Notes: a model not told the origin generated them from the sequence alone. DNA of 33,931 nucleotides from Nocardioides ferulae (GCF_003660455.1 NZ_QZVR01000032.1:1-33931); one strand, 5' to 3'. Numbered from the stretch's first letter, positions 15,777 to 24,649 are shown. A program made the numbers and translations.

Positions 15777-16484
15777 TCAATGGCCCCCGAGACCGGAGAT
15801 GCGGATGCCGGAGTGGGTCTTGTACTTGCGGTTGATCGAGATCAGGACGGCGGTGAGGGGCTCGAGCTGGCGGGCGAGGCGCAGCTTGCCACCGTCGATG
15901 CCGTCGCGGCCGGTCACGCACCGGGCCAGCTCGATCGCGACGGACTTGGCCTCGACCGAGTCACCCACGACGAGCACGTCCTCCTCGGAGAGGTAGTCCG
16001 CCTCGCCCCACAGCGTCACCGCCGAGACGTGGTGGAAGGCACCGACCACCGTCGCCTCGGGCGCGAGCCGCTGGGCCGACTCGGCCGCCGACCCCTCGCC
16101 GCCGTCGATGGCCAGACCGTGCGCGCCGCGCTTGTCGAAGGCCAACGGGTTCACACACGAGATCACCGTCTTGCCCGCGAGCGGGAGGGTGGCCACCAGC
16201 TCGTCGTGCCCGTCGTACGGCACCGCCAGCAGGACCACGTCGGCCTCAGTGCACGCGTCGGCGTTGGCTGCGCCGCTCACCTGCCCGGCACCCGGGACGC
16301 CGGCCAGCCGCTGGGCCACCTCGTCGGCGACGACCTGCGCCTTCTCGGCCGCACGGGAGCCGATCACCACCGAGTGGCCGTGGCGGGCGAACCGGTAGCC
16401 CAGCCCCTTGCCCTGCGGGCCGGTGCCGCCGACGACGGCGATCCGGAACTGCTGGCTCGACTCCTGACCCGACTCTGGGCTCAC
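15777..16484 (-). CDS. npdG: F420H2:NADP+ oxidoreductase (NpdG/Fno family)
   Basis: A 235-residue cytosolic enzyme that transfers hydride between NADPH and coenzyme F420. The N-terminal Rossmann motif VVGGTGPQGKGLGYRFARHG (about 14-33) is followed by VVIGSRAAEKA, whose Ser-Arg pair is typical for binding the NADP 2'-phosphate. VLLAVPYDGH and VISCVNPLAF lie in the middle, and the C-terminus INRKYKTHSGIRISGLG is the family signature. The GTG at 16482-16484 is preferred, with AGGAG about ten bases upstream; longer in-frame starts add non-homologous sequence. It is divergent from an F420-dependent oxidoreductase that would use its F420H2. A TGACAG-N5-CTGTCA palindrome lies between them. Confidence 0.92.
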   Translation of the reverse strand: MSPESGQESSQQFRIAVVGGTGPQGKGLGYRFARHGHSVVIGSRAAEKAQVVADEVAQRLAGVPGAGQVSGAANADACTEADVVLLAVPYDGHDELVATLPLAGKTVISCVNPLAFDKRGAHGLAIDGGEGSAAESAQRLAPEATVVGAFHHVSAVTLWGEADYLSEEDVLVVGDSVEAKSVAIELARCVTGRDGIDGGKLRLARQLEPLTAVLISINRKYKTHSGIRISGLGGH

Positions 16485-16623
16485 GTCCTGCTCCTGTCTG
16501 CTGGTCCACGGTCTCGGGGGGCGGCTCCACTCGCTGGCGCAGGAGCGCCGCCCGTCGCGATCATGGCAGGCGGTGGGCTGTCCGGTGGCGGGTGCCACCA
16601 TCCGACCCGGCCGGTTGCGATCG

Positions 16624-16640
16624 TGACAGTAGTTCTGTCA
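16624..16640. promoter_or_regulatory. Operator palindrome between npdG and LLM oxidoreductase
   Basis: TGACAGTAGTTCTGTCA, a perfect six-base inverted repeat with a five-base centre, lies 52 bases before the LLM start and 140 before npdG. The same motif occurs before merR, yrbEA and the first acyl-CoA dehydrogenase. On the minus strand it contains TACTGT, a possible -10 for npdG. Confidence 0.75.
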
Positions 16641-16692
16641 TCGTGGCGAGTCGCCCGCCGCACCGCGGGCCGAACCGCACGAAGGAGCACCC

Positions 16693-17721
16693 GTGAAGCT
16701 GTCGATGCCGTTGATGTACGCCGGGAACCCGCGCGAGGCCGCCGACCAGGTGGTCGCGTTGGAGAAGGCCGGCCTCGACACGATCTGGGTGGCGGAGCCC
16801 TACGGCTTCGACGCGCCGACGCTCATGGGCTACCTGGCCGCGAAGACCGAGACGGTCGAGATCGGCGCCGGCATCCTCAACGTCTACTCGCGCACCCCCG
16901 GGGCGCTGCTGCAGACCGCGGCCGGCCTCGACAACGTCTCTGGAGGCCGCGCGATCATCGGTCTGGGGGCCTCCGGCCCGCAGGTGATCGAGGGGTTCCA
17001 CGGCCTTCCCTACGACCGGCCTCTCGGCCGGACCCGAGAGGTCATCAAGCTGCTCCGGATGGGGCTGCGCCGCGAGCCGCTGCAGAGCGACGGCATCTAC
17101 AAGATCCCCCTCCCCGAGGGGCAGGGCACCGGCCTGGGCAAGCCGCTGAAGCTGCTGAACAAGCCCGAGCGCGCGGAGGTCCCGCTCTACGTCGCCGCCC
17201 TCGGCGACAAGAACGTGGCGATGACCGCGGAGGTGGCCGACGGCTGGCTGCCGTTCCTGTTCGTTCCCGAGAAGGCCGGCGAGGTGTGGGGCGACGCGCT
17301 GGCCCGCGGCACCGCGAAGCGCTCCGCCGACCTGGCACCGCTGCAGATCAGCGCGGGCGGCCTGGTGGCGATCGGCGACGACGTCAAGGGGATGCTCGAC
17401 TTCGTCCGCCCGATGTATGCCCTCTACGTCGGCGGCATGGGCGCGCGCGGCAAGAACTTCTACAACGACCTGGCCTGCCAGTACGGCTTCGAGAAGGAGG
17501 CCAAGGAGATCCAGGACCTCTACCTCGACGGCCACAAGCGTGAGGCCGAGGCGAAGGTGCCGATGGAGTGGCTCGAGGCCGGCAACCTCGTCGGGCCGGA
17601 GTCGTATGTCAAGGAGCGGATCGCGGCGTTCCGCGAGGCGGGCGTCACCAACCTGCAGGTCACCCCGGCCTCCGACGACCCCGCCGCGACGATCGCGCAC
17701 CTCAAGGAGCTCGTCAGCTGA
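16693..17721 (+). CDS. LLM-class F420-dependent oxidoreductase (Rv3520c-like)
   Basis: A 342-residue luciferase-like monooxygenase-fold enzyme expected to use F420H2 or F420. From memory the sequence is close to mycobacterial Rv3520c (TIGR03559 type), which lies within the cholesterol-catabolism region of M. tuberculosis. Supporting segments are AGLDTIWVAEPYGFDAPTLM (about 30-49), SGGRAIIGLGASGPQVIEGF (about 84-103), YDRPLGRTREVIKLLRMGLR, and VPLYVAALGDKNVAMTAEVA. GTG start at 16693 with AAGGAG eight bases upstream. It is divergent from npdG and convergent with merR. A role in reducing or oxidising an intermediate of the lipid or steroid imported by the nearby Mce system is inferred. Confidence 0.9.
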   Translation: MKLSMPLMYAGNPREAADQVVALEKAGLDTIWVAEPYGFDAPTLMGYLAAKTETVEIGAGILNVYSRTPGALLQTAAGLDNVSGGRAIIGLGASGPQVIEGFHGLPYDRPLGRTREVIKLLRMGLRREPLQSDGIYKIPLPEGQGTGLGKPLKLLNKPERAEVPLYVAALGDKNVAMTAEVADGWLPFLFVPEKAGEVWGDALARGTAKRSADLAPLQISAGGLVAIGDDVKGMLDFVRPMYALYVGGMGARGKNFYNDLACQYGFEKEAKEIQDLYLDGHKREAEAKVPMEWLEAGNLVGPESYVKERIAAFREAGVTNLQVTPASDDPAATIAHLKELVS

Positions 17722-17771
17722 CGGGTGGCCGGCGCCTCGGGCCTCGCACAAGCGCCGACTCGACGAACCCT

Positions 17772-18500
17772 TCAGTCGCGGGCCAGTGACCGGGTGATGA
17801 CGGCGTTGGCCGCGCGCTGGAAGCCGGTCACCACCGACTCGAGGGTGAGCCGCCGCAGCCGCGCCATCGTGCGCTCGAGGCGCTCGGCGTCCTCCGGGGA
17901 GTGCGGCTCGCGCCGGTAGGGCTCGAGCACCTGGCGGCGCAGGATGTCGGTCAGGTCCTCGACCAGGGCCTCCATGTGCCGCCGGATCGCGTCGCCCGCG
18001 GCGGCCATCGCCTCCTCCGCGAGGTCGATGTCGAGCAGTTCGACCCCCACCTGGAGGCTGGGCAGCGGCACGTAGCTGCCCGCCGCCGTGCGCTCCACGC
18101 TGCCGACCTTGATCAGCAGGTCGACGTCGCGATCCGACAGCTTGCGCCCGGCCACCTTCTCGAGCTGACGGCGACCCAGCTCCTCCCGAGGGCGCGGTGA
18201 CCACGAGGTGAGCATGGCCCGCTGGAGGGCGAGGTCCTCGACGGTGGCGTCGGCGGGCAGACCCGCCAGGAACCCCTCCACCGCCTGCAGCGTGAAGCCG
18301 TGGTCCTGCAACGCCCGCACCAGCTCCAACCGGGCCCGATGCTGCTCGTCGTAGTAGGCGACCCGACCGCGGCGCACCGGCGGCGGGACCAAGCCGAGGC
18401 TGGCGTAGTAGCGCGTGGTGCGCACGGTCAGTCCGACCGCCGCTGCGAGCTCGTCGATGGTGAGGAGCGGCTCGTCCGGAGACGCAGGCTGGGCGGTCAT
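17772..18500 (-). CDS. MerR-family transcriptional regulator, candidate lipid-regulon controller
   Basis: A 242-residue regulator. The N-terminal winged helix is MerR-type (about 12-75: LTIDELAAAVGLTVRTTRYY, then GRVAYYDEQHRARLELVRAL). The C-terminal 165 residues are predicted helical with no recognised ligand domain. There is no Cys anywhere, so metal or thiol sensing as in classic MerR, CueR or SoxR is excluded. The ATG at 18498-18500 is preferred; an upstream GTG at 18507-18509 falls inside the operator. A TACTGT -10-like element seven bases before the ATG suggests a leaderless, autoregulated gene. It is divergent from the mce operon, and the same palindrome lies at four promoters here. 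The ligand may be an acyl-CoA or steroid-CoA (inference). Confidence 0.9.
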   Translation of the reverse strand: MTAQPASPDEPLLTIDELAAAVGLTVRTTRYYASLGLVPPPVRRGRVAYYDEQHRARLELVRALQDHGFTLQAVEGFLAGLPADATVEDLALQRAMLTSWSPRPREELGRRQLEKVAGRKLSDRDVDLLIKVGSVERTAAGSYVPLPSLQVGVELLDIDLAEEAMAAAGDAIRRHMEALVEDLTDILRRQVLEPYRREPHSPEDAERLERTMARLRRLTLESVVTGFQRAANAVITRSLARD

Positions 18501-18505
18501 GACTG

Positions 18506-18522
18506 TCACAGTAATGCTGTCA
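18506..18522. promoter_or_regulatory. Operator palindrome overlapping the merR start region
   Basis: TCACAGTAATGCTGTCA is a one-mismatch copy of the TGACAG-N5-CTGTCA motif. It ends five bases before the merR ATG (minus strand) and overlaps a TACTGT -10-like element, so binding would be expected to block or gate merR's own promoter. Confidence 0.7.
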
Positions 18523-18618
18523 CGCCTCGGCGACCAGGCGGCACCTCCTGATCAAGCGAAACCTTCTGGGCCCGGTCTCGTTGTGAGGTGAGCCACTTGA
18601 CGTACGTCACACTCTTTG

Positions 18619-18649
18619 TGACAGTCCTTCTGTCACAGTCGTACTGTCA
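18619..18649. promoter_or_regulatory. Tandem operator before the mce operon
   Basis: Two overlapping copies of the palindrome are offset by 14 bp: TGACAG-TCCTT-CTGTCA (18619-18635, perfect) and TCACAG-TCGTA-CTGTCA (18633-18649, one mismatch). A -35-like GTGACA (18618-18623) and a -10-like TACTGT (18642-18647) with an 18-bp spacer lie inside it, 42 bases or so upstream of yrbEA. Confidence 0.75.
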
Positions 18650-18690
18650 CAGCGATCGCACGGTCGATCCGGCCCAGGTCAGGAGCCCCG

Positions 18691-19560
18691 ATGACGCACC
18701 CCCCGGCCCAGACGCCGCTGGTCGGCGGCTCGGTCGTGGGCGCGTGGCGCAGCGAGGTACGCCGAGGGCTGCTGGCGACGGTGCGCGACTGGCGGCCCCT
18801 GGCCGAGCTGGTGGCGCTGATCCGCTTCGGCGAGCAGGTGCTCCGCGGCACCGTACGCAGCGTGGCCGGGCGCCGCTTCCCGGTCGAGGAGCTGCTCGTC
18901 CAGACCTGGTACACGATCCGGGTCTGCACGTTGCCGGCGCTGGCCGTCTCGGTGCCGTTCGGCATCATCTTGGCGCTGCAGGTGGGTGTCCTGGCCCAGG
19001 AGGTGGGGGCGGTCGCCTTCACCGGCGCCGGCAACACGCTGGCGGTGGTGCGGCAGGCCTCGCCGATGATCACCGCGCTGATGCTCTCGGGGGTGGCCGG
19101 GTCGGCCATCTGCGCCGACCTCGGCGCCCGGCGCATCCGCGAGGAGCTCGACGCCCTCGAGGTGATGGGCATCTCGGTCGTCGAGCGGCTCGTGGTGCCC
19201 CGGATGCTGGCCACGGTCTTCGTGGCCGTGCTGCTCAACGGCGTGGTCATGTTCTTCACGATCATCACCACGCTGCTGGTGAGCATCTCGGTGATGAGCC
19301 TGCCGCCGGGCAGCTACCTCGCCTCGGTCACCACCTTGGCCCAGCTCTCCGACCTGTGGCTCTCGCTCTTCAAGGCGGCGGTGTTCGCGGTGATGTGCGC
19401 GGTGGTCGCGGCGTACAAGGGGATCACCGCGTCCCGGGGACCGACCGGCGTCGGCGATGCGGTGACCAGCTCGGTGGTCACGAACTTCGTGTTGCTCTTC
19501 GCGGCGAACTTCGCGATCTCCCAGGCGCACACCAGCCTGGTCGGGGGGCCGCTCGGATGA
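18691..19560 (+). CDS. yrbEA: Mce-system permease YrbEA (MlaE family)
   Basis: A 289-residue MlaE/YrbE-family integral membrane permease, one of the two that form the membrane core of an Mce lipid importer. Five or six hydrophobic segments are visible from about residue 85. The family's conserved cytoplasmic coupling motif appears as EELDALEVMGI (151-161), which contacts the ATPase in homologous MlaFEDB. Start ATG at 18691 with AGGAG eight bases upstream. First gene of an eight-gene operon in which every junction overlaps. A tandem operator sits directly upstream. No MceG-type ATPase is encoded in the window; in mycobacteria it is encoded separately and shared. Confidence 0.94.
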   Translation: MTHPPAQTPLVGGSVVGAWRSEVRRGLLATVRDWRPLAELVALIRFGEQVLRGTVRSVAGRRFPVEELLVQTWYTIRVCTLPALAVSVPFGIILALQVGVLAQEVGAVAFTGAGNTLAVVRQASPMITALMLSGVAGSAICADLGARRIREELDALEVMGISVVERLVVPRMLATVFVAVLLNGVVMFFTIITTLLVSISVMSLPPGSYLASVTTLAQLSDLWLSLFKAAVFAVMCAVVAAYKGITASRGPTGVGDAVTSSVVTNFVLLFAANFAISQAHTSLVGGPLG

Positions 19561-20411
19561 GCAGCCCCGGCACCCCGCGCCCCGCCGAGCTGGCCCGGCT
19601 GCTCGACGACACGCTGATCTCGCCCGGTGTCCGCCTGGGCGAGCTCGTGGTGCTCTCATGGCGCGCGGTCCTGGGCATCCGGCTGGCCCTGACCCACTAT
19701 CGCGGCGAGGTCGGCCGGGTGCTGGCGGAGGTGACGCTCGGCTCGGGCGTCTTCGTCGTCGGCGGGGGCGTGGTCGGCGTGGTGCTGCTCCTCTCGACGC
19801 TGACCGGCACCGAGGTCGGGCTCGAGGGCTACCACGGCCTCGAGGTGATCGGCATGGCCCCGCTGACCGGGTTCATCTCCGGCTACGCCAACACCCGTGA
19901 GCTGGCGCCGATGGTCGCGGCGCTGGGGTTCGCGGCCCGCATCGGCTGCGGGTTCACCTCGCGCATCGGCGCGATGCGCATCAACGAGGAGGTCGACGCC
20001 CTCGAGGCGATGGCGATCCGTCCGGTCCCCTACCTGGTGAGCACCCGGCTGATCGCCTCCTGGATCGTGATCCTGCCGCTGTTCCTGATCGGCCTGGTCG
20101 GCACCTACCTGGCGACCGACCTCATGGTCACGGTGCTCTACGGCCAGTCGGCGGGCACCTACGACCACTACTTCCACACCTTCGTCTCGCCGCGCGACGT
20201 CGTCTACTCCGGGGTGAAGGTGGTCGCGCTGATCACGGTGGTGACCCTGATCCACTGCTACCACGGCTACACCGCGACCGGTGGCCCCGAGGGTGTCGGG
20301 CGGGCGACCGGGCGGGCCATCCGCACCAGCATCATCGCGCTGACCGTGCTCGACATCCTGTTGACGCTGGCGCTGTGGGGCCCCGACCAGCAGGTGGAGA
20401 TCTCGGGCTGA
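19557..20411 (+). CDS. yrbEB: Mce-system permease YrbEB (MlaE family)
   Basis: A 284-residue second permease of the Mce importer, pairing with YrbEA in the inner-membrane complex. The start ATG overlaps the yrbEA stop (ATGA at 19557-19560). The conserved motif is EEVDALEAMAI (144-154), preceded by GFAARIGCGFTSRIGAMRIN. Membrane segments include GVFVVGGGVVGVVLLLSTL (about 63-81), IASWIVILPLFLIGLVGTYL and ALITVVTLIHCY. The C-terminal GYTATGGPEGVGRATGRAIR is typical of actinobacterial YrbEB. Length is normal. Confidence 0.94.
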   Translation: MSSPGTPRPAELARLLDDTLISPGVRLGELVVLSWRAVLGIRLALTHYRGEVGRVLAEVTLGSGVFVVGGGVVGVVLLLSTLTGTEVGLEGYHGLEVIGMAPLTGFISGYANTRELAPMVAALGFAARIGCGFTSRIGAMRINEEVDALEAMAIRPVPYLVSTRLIASWIVILPLFLIGLVGTYLATDLMVTVLYGQSAGTYDHYFHTFVSPRDVVYSGVKVVALITVVTLIHCYHGYTATGGPEGVGRATGRAIRTSIIALTVLDILLTLALWGPDQQVEISG

Positions 20412-21547
20412 TGAGCGACCTGCTGTTCCCTCACTCCGGGCTCTCCCGCACGCGGCTGCGGCTGCGGCTGCTGGCGGTCGGCGGCGTGGCGACGCTGGCG
20501 CTGGCCGTGGTGGCGGCCGGACTGGGGCTCTCGTTCCTCGGCGTGCTCACCGGCGACGTGCGCGCCGAGGCACGGCTGGTCTCCACCGGCGACTCGCTGG
20601 GTGTGGGCTCGGACGTGAAGTTCCGCGGGCTCCGGGTCGGCCGGGTGCTGGAGGTGCAGGCGGGTGAGGAGCCCGCCGCCCGGATCGTGCTGATGGCCGA
20701 GCACGCCGAGCAGATCCCCGCCGACGTCCGGGCGCGGGTGCTGCCGGGCACGCTCTTCGGCAACGAGTACGTCGAGCTGGTCACGGCCGGCGACCGCGCC
20801 TCCGACCCAGCCTCCGACCCGGCCTCCGCCGGCGCCACCGGTGCGGCTCCGACCGCCGAGCGCCTCTCCGACGGCGCGGTGATCCCGGCCGACACCTCGG
20901 CCCGCACGTTGCGGCTGATGGACACCTTCACCGCGACCCAGGGGCTGCTCGCCGCCATCGACCCCGCGCAGGTCGACGCGGCCGTCTCGCAGTTGGCGAG
21001 GGCGCTCGACGGTCGCGGGGACGACCTCGGGCGGCTGCTGGAGGACGCCGACCGCCTGCTCGGCACCTGGGCGAGGAACGAGCCGGCCTTCCTGCGCAAC
21101 CTCGACCTGCTCGCCCGCAACGTCGACACGCTCGCCGAGGTCGAGCCGAACCTGGTCCGTGCGGTCCGCGACTCACTGCCGGTGGCTCGCACGCTGGCCG
21201 AGAAGGAGCGTGCCACCACGGCCCTGATGCGCGGCGGCACCGCCTTGATGGTCGAGGTCGGCGGGTTCCTCGGCGACAGCGCCGACCTCCTGGCGCGGAC
21301 CTTGCGCGGGACGGCCGACACGCTGGCGGTCTTCGCCGTCCGCCACCCCGACTTCGAACTGCTGGTCGGCAAGCTCCCGGCGGTGCTGGTCAACGGCGCC
21401 GAGGCGGTCAGCGACACCGCCATCCAGATGAACGCCGCGATCGGCAGCGGTCTCCCCGACCCCTACACGGCCGCGGACTGCCCGCGCTACGGCGACCTCG
21501 CGGGGCGCAACTGCCCGACCGCCACGAGCGGGGGTGACGCACGGTGA
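20411..21547 (+). CDS. mceA: MCE-family substrate-channel protein MceA
   Basis: A 378-residue protein with a single N-terminal membrane anchor (about 17-45) and an MCE domain at about 48-127 (RAEARLVSTGDSLGVGSDVK, then FRGLRVGRVLEV), followed by a helical stretch to about residue 350. MCE proteins assemble into hexameric tubes that carry hydrophobic substrates across the envelope. Immediately after the MCE domain there is a low-complexity insert (ASDPASDPASAGATGAAP, about 130-147). The C-terminus has a Cys pair (ADCPRYGDLAGRNCP). The ATG at 20411 shares one base with the yrbEB stop. First of six mce genes in canonical order. Confidence 0.93.
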   Translation: MSDLLFPHSGLSRTRLRLRLLAVGGVATLALAVVAAGLGLSFLGVLTGDVRAEARLVSTGDSLGVGSDVKFRGLRVGRVLEVQAGEEPAARIVLMAEHAEQIPADVRARVLPGTLFGNEYVELVTAGDRASDPASDPASAGATGAAPTAERLSDGAVIPADTSARTLRLMDTFTATQGLLAAIDPAQVDAAVSQLARALDGRGDDLGRLLEDADRLLGTWARNEPAFLRNLDLLARNVDTLAEVEPNLVRAVRDSLPVARTLAEKERATTALMRGGTALMVEVGGFLGDSADLLARTLRGTADTLAVFAVRHPDFELLVGKLPAVLVNGAEAVSDTAIQMNAAIGSGLPDPYTAADCPRYGDLAGRNCPTATSGGDAR

Positions 21548-22569
21548 GGGCGCTGCTGCGGCACCCGGGCCCGCTGGCCGGGGTGTTGGCGTTCACGCTG
21601 GTGGCCGGCCTGCTCACCGCCGCGGTCGCCGGCACCCTGGCCCGCGGCACCGACGGCGACTCGCTGCGCATCGAGGCCGAGTTCCGCGATGCCGCCGGGG
21701 TCCGGGTCGGCGACGACGTGCGGATCGCCGGGGTCCGGGTCGGCCGGGTCAGCGACACCCGGTTGCACGGCGAGACCGCGGTGCTCACCCTCGACGTCGA
21801 CGCCGCCCAGCGTGTCGACACCGCGACCCGGGCCTCGATCAACTACCTGAACCTGATGGGGCAGCGCTACGTCGCGCTCGAGCCGGGACCCACGGCGGAC
21901 GCCGTCCGCCCGCTGCGGGAGGGCGAGTCGATCCCCCTGGCGCGGACCCGGCCCGCCCTCGACCTCACCGAGCTGTTCAACGCCTTCCGGCCGCTCTTCG
22001 ACAGCCTGCGCCCCGACCAGGTGAACCGACTGGCGGAGAACATCGTCGCCACCCTGCAGGGCGAGGGGCCCACGCTGCGCGACCTCACCCGGCAGACGGC
22101 GCGTCTGACCCGCGACCTGGTCGGCCGCGACGAGGTGATCGCCCGGGTGCTCGACAACGTGACGCTGGTGCTGCACACCGCCGACGACCATCGCCGGCAG
22201 CTCGTCGGGCTGGTGCGCGACCTCGGCACGCTGACCTCGGGGCTGGCCGCCGACCGGGAGGCGATCGGCGCGGGCATGGACGACGTGTCCGAGGTCAGCA
22301 CCCTGCTGGCCGGCCTGGCCGAGGAGACCGGCCCCGCGCTCACCCGCGACGTGGCCCGCCTGCGCCGCCTGGCCGGGTTCCTCGCGCAGCGGACGGGGCC
22401 GTTGAACGCCGCCCTCGAGGGCATCCCGACCCAGCTCGGCATCTACCTGCGCACCCTCGGCTACGGCAGCCACCTCAACGTCTACGTCTGCACGCTGGCG
22501 ATCCGGGTGCTGGGCTCCCCCACCCTCGAGCTGCCGCCCGGCGGTGTCCACTCGCGGAGGTGCCGATGA
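21544..22569 (+). CDS. mceB: MCE-family protein MceB
   Basis: A 341-residue MCE protein. One N-terminal hydrophobic anchor (about 12-30) is followed by the MCE domain at about 42-117 (FRDAAGVRVGDDVRIAGVRV, then INYLNLMGQRYVALEPG). A long helical region follows (about 140-310), rich in Leu heptads, which in mycobacterial Mce complexes forms the elongated needle. LGYGSHLNVYVCTLAIRV near the C-terminus is typical of MceB. GTG start overlapping the mceA stop (GTGA). Confidence 0.93.
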   Translation: MRALLRHPGPLAGVLAFTLVAGLLTAAVAGTLARGTDGDSLRIEAEFRDAAGVRVGDDVRIAGVRVGRVSDTRLHGETAVLTLDVDAAQRVDTATRASINYLNLMGQRYVALEPGPTADAVRPLREGESIPLARTRPALDLTELFNAFRPLFDSLRPDQVNRLAENIVATLQGEGPTLRDLTRQTARLTRDLVGRDEVIARVLDNVTLVLHTADDHRRQLVGLVRDLGTLTSGLAADREAIGAGMDDVSEVSTLLAGLAEETGPALTRDVARLRRLAGFLAQRTGPLNAALEGIPTQLGIYLRTLGYGSHLNVYVCTLAIRVLGSPTLELPPGGVHSRRCR

Positions 22570-23555
22570 GCCGGCGCGCCCTGTCCCACCCACGCACCGG
22601 TCGCCGGCGCGGTGCCGCGGTCGTGCTGGCGCTGCTGGCGCTCGCGGCCACGCTGCTGGTCGTGGCCGGCCTGCCGCGCGACACCGGCTACCGGGTCGAG
22701 CTGCGCCACGCCGCGGGACTGCGCGCCGGCGACGCCGTCCGGGTGGCCGGCCTCGAGGTGGGTCGCGTCACGGGCGTGCGGGCCGAGGGCGACACGGTCG
22801 TGGTCGACCTACGGGTCGAGGACGGCGTCGAGCTCACCGACGACACCGCCAGCTCGGTCAAGCTGCAGTCGCTGCTCGGGCAGCGCTACCTCGCGCTCGA
22901 CCCCGGCGAGGGCGAGGCGCTGGCCGCCGGCGACACGGTCGACCGCCGGCACGCCGCCGACAGCTACACCCTGGAGCGGTTCTGGCTCGATGCGACGCCC
23001 CAGCTGGAGGAGCTCGACACCGCCGCGCTCTCGCGGGCGGTCGACACGCTCGGCACCGAGCTGGCCTCGGCCCCGGCCGAGGTGCGAGGCGCCCTCGACG
23101 GCATGGCGCAGGTCAGTGACCTGGTCGCCACCCGCGACGAGCAGCTGGGCGCCCTCCTGCGCTCGACGAGGTCGGTGACCGACACCGTGCTGGAGCAACG
23201 CGACGAGCTCGAGCAGCTGATGGACGACGCCGCACTGGTGATGACGATGGTCAGCGAGCGGCGCGAGTCGATCCGGCTGCTGCTGCGCGACGGCCGGCGG
23301 CTGGCGTCGACGCTGACCACGCTGGCCCGCGAGAACCAGCACCAGCTGCGCCCGGCCCTGCGCGACGCCCACCGGGTGCTGCGGGTGCTCACCCGGCAGC
23401 GCGACCAGCTGGACCGGCTGCTGGAGCTGTCCGGGCCGGCCATGCGCTTCTTCACCAACGCCACCGGCGACGGGCCCTGGCTGGGCGTGAACGCGCCGTA
23501 CTTCGTGGTGCCCGACGACCTGCTCTGCCTCACCGAGCCGCTGGAGTGCCGATGA
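22566..23555 (+). CDS. mceC: MCE-family protein MceC
   Basis: A 329-residue MCE protein. N-terminal anchor at about 16-35, MCE domain at about 40-115 (LRHAAGLRAGDAVRVAGLEV, then SVKLQSLLGQRYLALDPG), then helical regions with many Asp/Glu/Arg heptads (about 150-300). The C-terminus NAPYFVVPDDLLCLTEPLEC carries two Cys. It is shorter than many mycobacterial MceC proteins and lacks their Pro-rich tail. ATG overlaps the mceB stop by four bases. Confidence 0.92.
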   Translation: MSRRALSHPRTGRRRGAAVVLALLALAATLLVVAGLPRDTGYRVELRHAAGLRAGDAVRVAGLEVGRVTGVRAEGDTVVVDLRVEDGVELTDDTASSVKLQSLLGQRYLALDPGEGEALAAGDTVDRRHAADSYTLERFWLDATPQLEELDTAALSRAVDTLGTELASAPAEVRGALDGMAQVSDLVATRDEQLGALLRSTRSVTDTVLEQRDELEQLMDDAALVMTMVSERRESIRLLLRDGRRLASTLTTLARENQHQLRPALRDAHRVLRVLTRQRDQLDRLLELSGPAMRFFTNATGDGPWLGVNAPYFVVPDDLLCLTEPLECR

Positions 23556-24649
23556 CGACGGGAGCCCGCATCCGGGCCGCGGCCGTGGCCGCGGTGGTGC
23601 TGCTGCTGGTGGCGGGGACCGCCGTGTCCTGGTGGCGCGGCGGACCCGAGCCGGTGCGGGTCAGCGCCGACTTCGAGGACACCACCGGCCTCTACGTCGG
23701 CAACGATGTGGAGTACCTCGGCGTCCCGGTCGGCGAGGTCGTGCGCATCGAGCCGCGCGGCACCCACATGCGGGTGCATCTCGAGCTGGAGCCCGGCACC
23801 GAGGTCCCCCGCGACGCCGGTGCCGTGATCCTCCAGTCGGCCCTGGTGACCGACCGGTACGTCGAGCTGGGACCGGCCTACACCGGCGGTCCGACGCTGT
23901 CCTCCGGCGCCCACATCGCCGCGGACCACACCCGCAGCCCGGCGACGATCGACGAGGTCACCGCCTCGATCGACGAGCTGGTTCGGGCCCTGGACAGCGC
24001 CGGCCCCGGCGAGCGCGACATCGGCGACCTGCTGGCGGTCGGCGCGAGCACGCTGGACGGCAACGGCCGGCGGATCCGGGACGCCCTGGTCGGCGGAGAG
24101 CGGGCGCTGCGCACCCTCAACGCCCGCGGCGGCGACATCGAGGCCGTGGTGGGCAACCTGGCCGCGCTGACCCGGGCCCTGGCCGAGCGCGACACCACGA
24201 TCCGCGGCTTCGCCGACGCGGTGGGACGCTCCACCCGGGCGGTGGCCCGGCAGCGCAGCAGCATCACCACGACCCTGCGGTCGCTGGCCGAGCTCGGCCG
24301 CATCGTCACCCGGTTCGTGCGGCGCAACCACGCGGTCGCCGGCGCCGACCTGCGGCAGGCCCTGAGGGTCGCCCGCACCGTCCGGACCCGGCAGGACCAG
24401 CTGGCCGAGGCGTTCGACACGATGCCGACGCTGGCCGAGAACCTCGCCCGCGCCTACGACTGGGAGCGGGACCGGCTGCGGGTGCAGTTCTCCACCTCCG
24501 CGGGGCCGTTCAGCCGGGTCTTCCGCGCCGAGATGTGCGACCGCCTCGGGCTGCCGCTGTGCGGCATGCTCTTCCACGACGACGGGACCGGGCTGCTCGA
24601 CCCACTCCTCGACGGCCTGCACGACGTGCTGCCGGAGAACATCCCGTGA
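23552..24649 (+). CDS. mceD: MCE-family protein MceD
   Basis: A 365-residue MCE protein. Anchor at about 8-27, MCE domain at about 33-111 (FEDTTGLYVGNDVEYLGVPV, then VILQSALVTDRYVELGP). The helical region (about 130-320) contains the RALRTLNARGGDIEAVVGNL segment seen in MceD proteins. C-terminal Cys pair in AEMCDRLGLPLCGM. The ATG at 23552 overlaps the mceC stop; an in-frame GTG two codons earlier is less likely because the ATGA overlap matches the other junctions. Confidence 0.92.
   Translation: MTTGARIRAAAVAAVVLLLVAGTAVSWWRGGPEPVRVSADFEDTTGLYVGNDVEYLGVPVGEVVRIEPRGTHMRVHLELEPGTEVPRDAGAVILQSALVTDRYVELGPAYTGGPTLSSGAHIAADHTRSPATIDEVTASIDELVRALDSAGPGERDIGDLLAVGASTLDGNGRRIRDALVGGERALRTLNARGGDIEAVVGNLAALTRALAERDTTIRGFADAVGRSTRAVARQRSSITTTLRSLAELGRIVTRFVRRNHAVAGADLRQALRVARTVRTRQDQLAEAFDTMPTLAENLARAYDWERDRLRVQFSTSAGPFSRVFRAEMCDRLGLPLCGMLFHDDGTGLLDPLLDGLHDVLPENIP

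Noticed and set aside
17722..17771. Intrinsic terminator between the convergent LLM and merR genes
   Set aside because: The 50-bp gap is GC-rich but has no clear stem-loop followed by a T run on either strand.
18507..18509. GTG at 18507-18509 as the merR start
   Set aside because: It lies inside the operator palindrome and adds only three residues; the ATG at 18498-18500 has a -10-like TACTGT at leaderless spacing.
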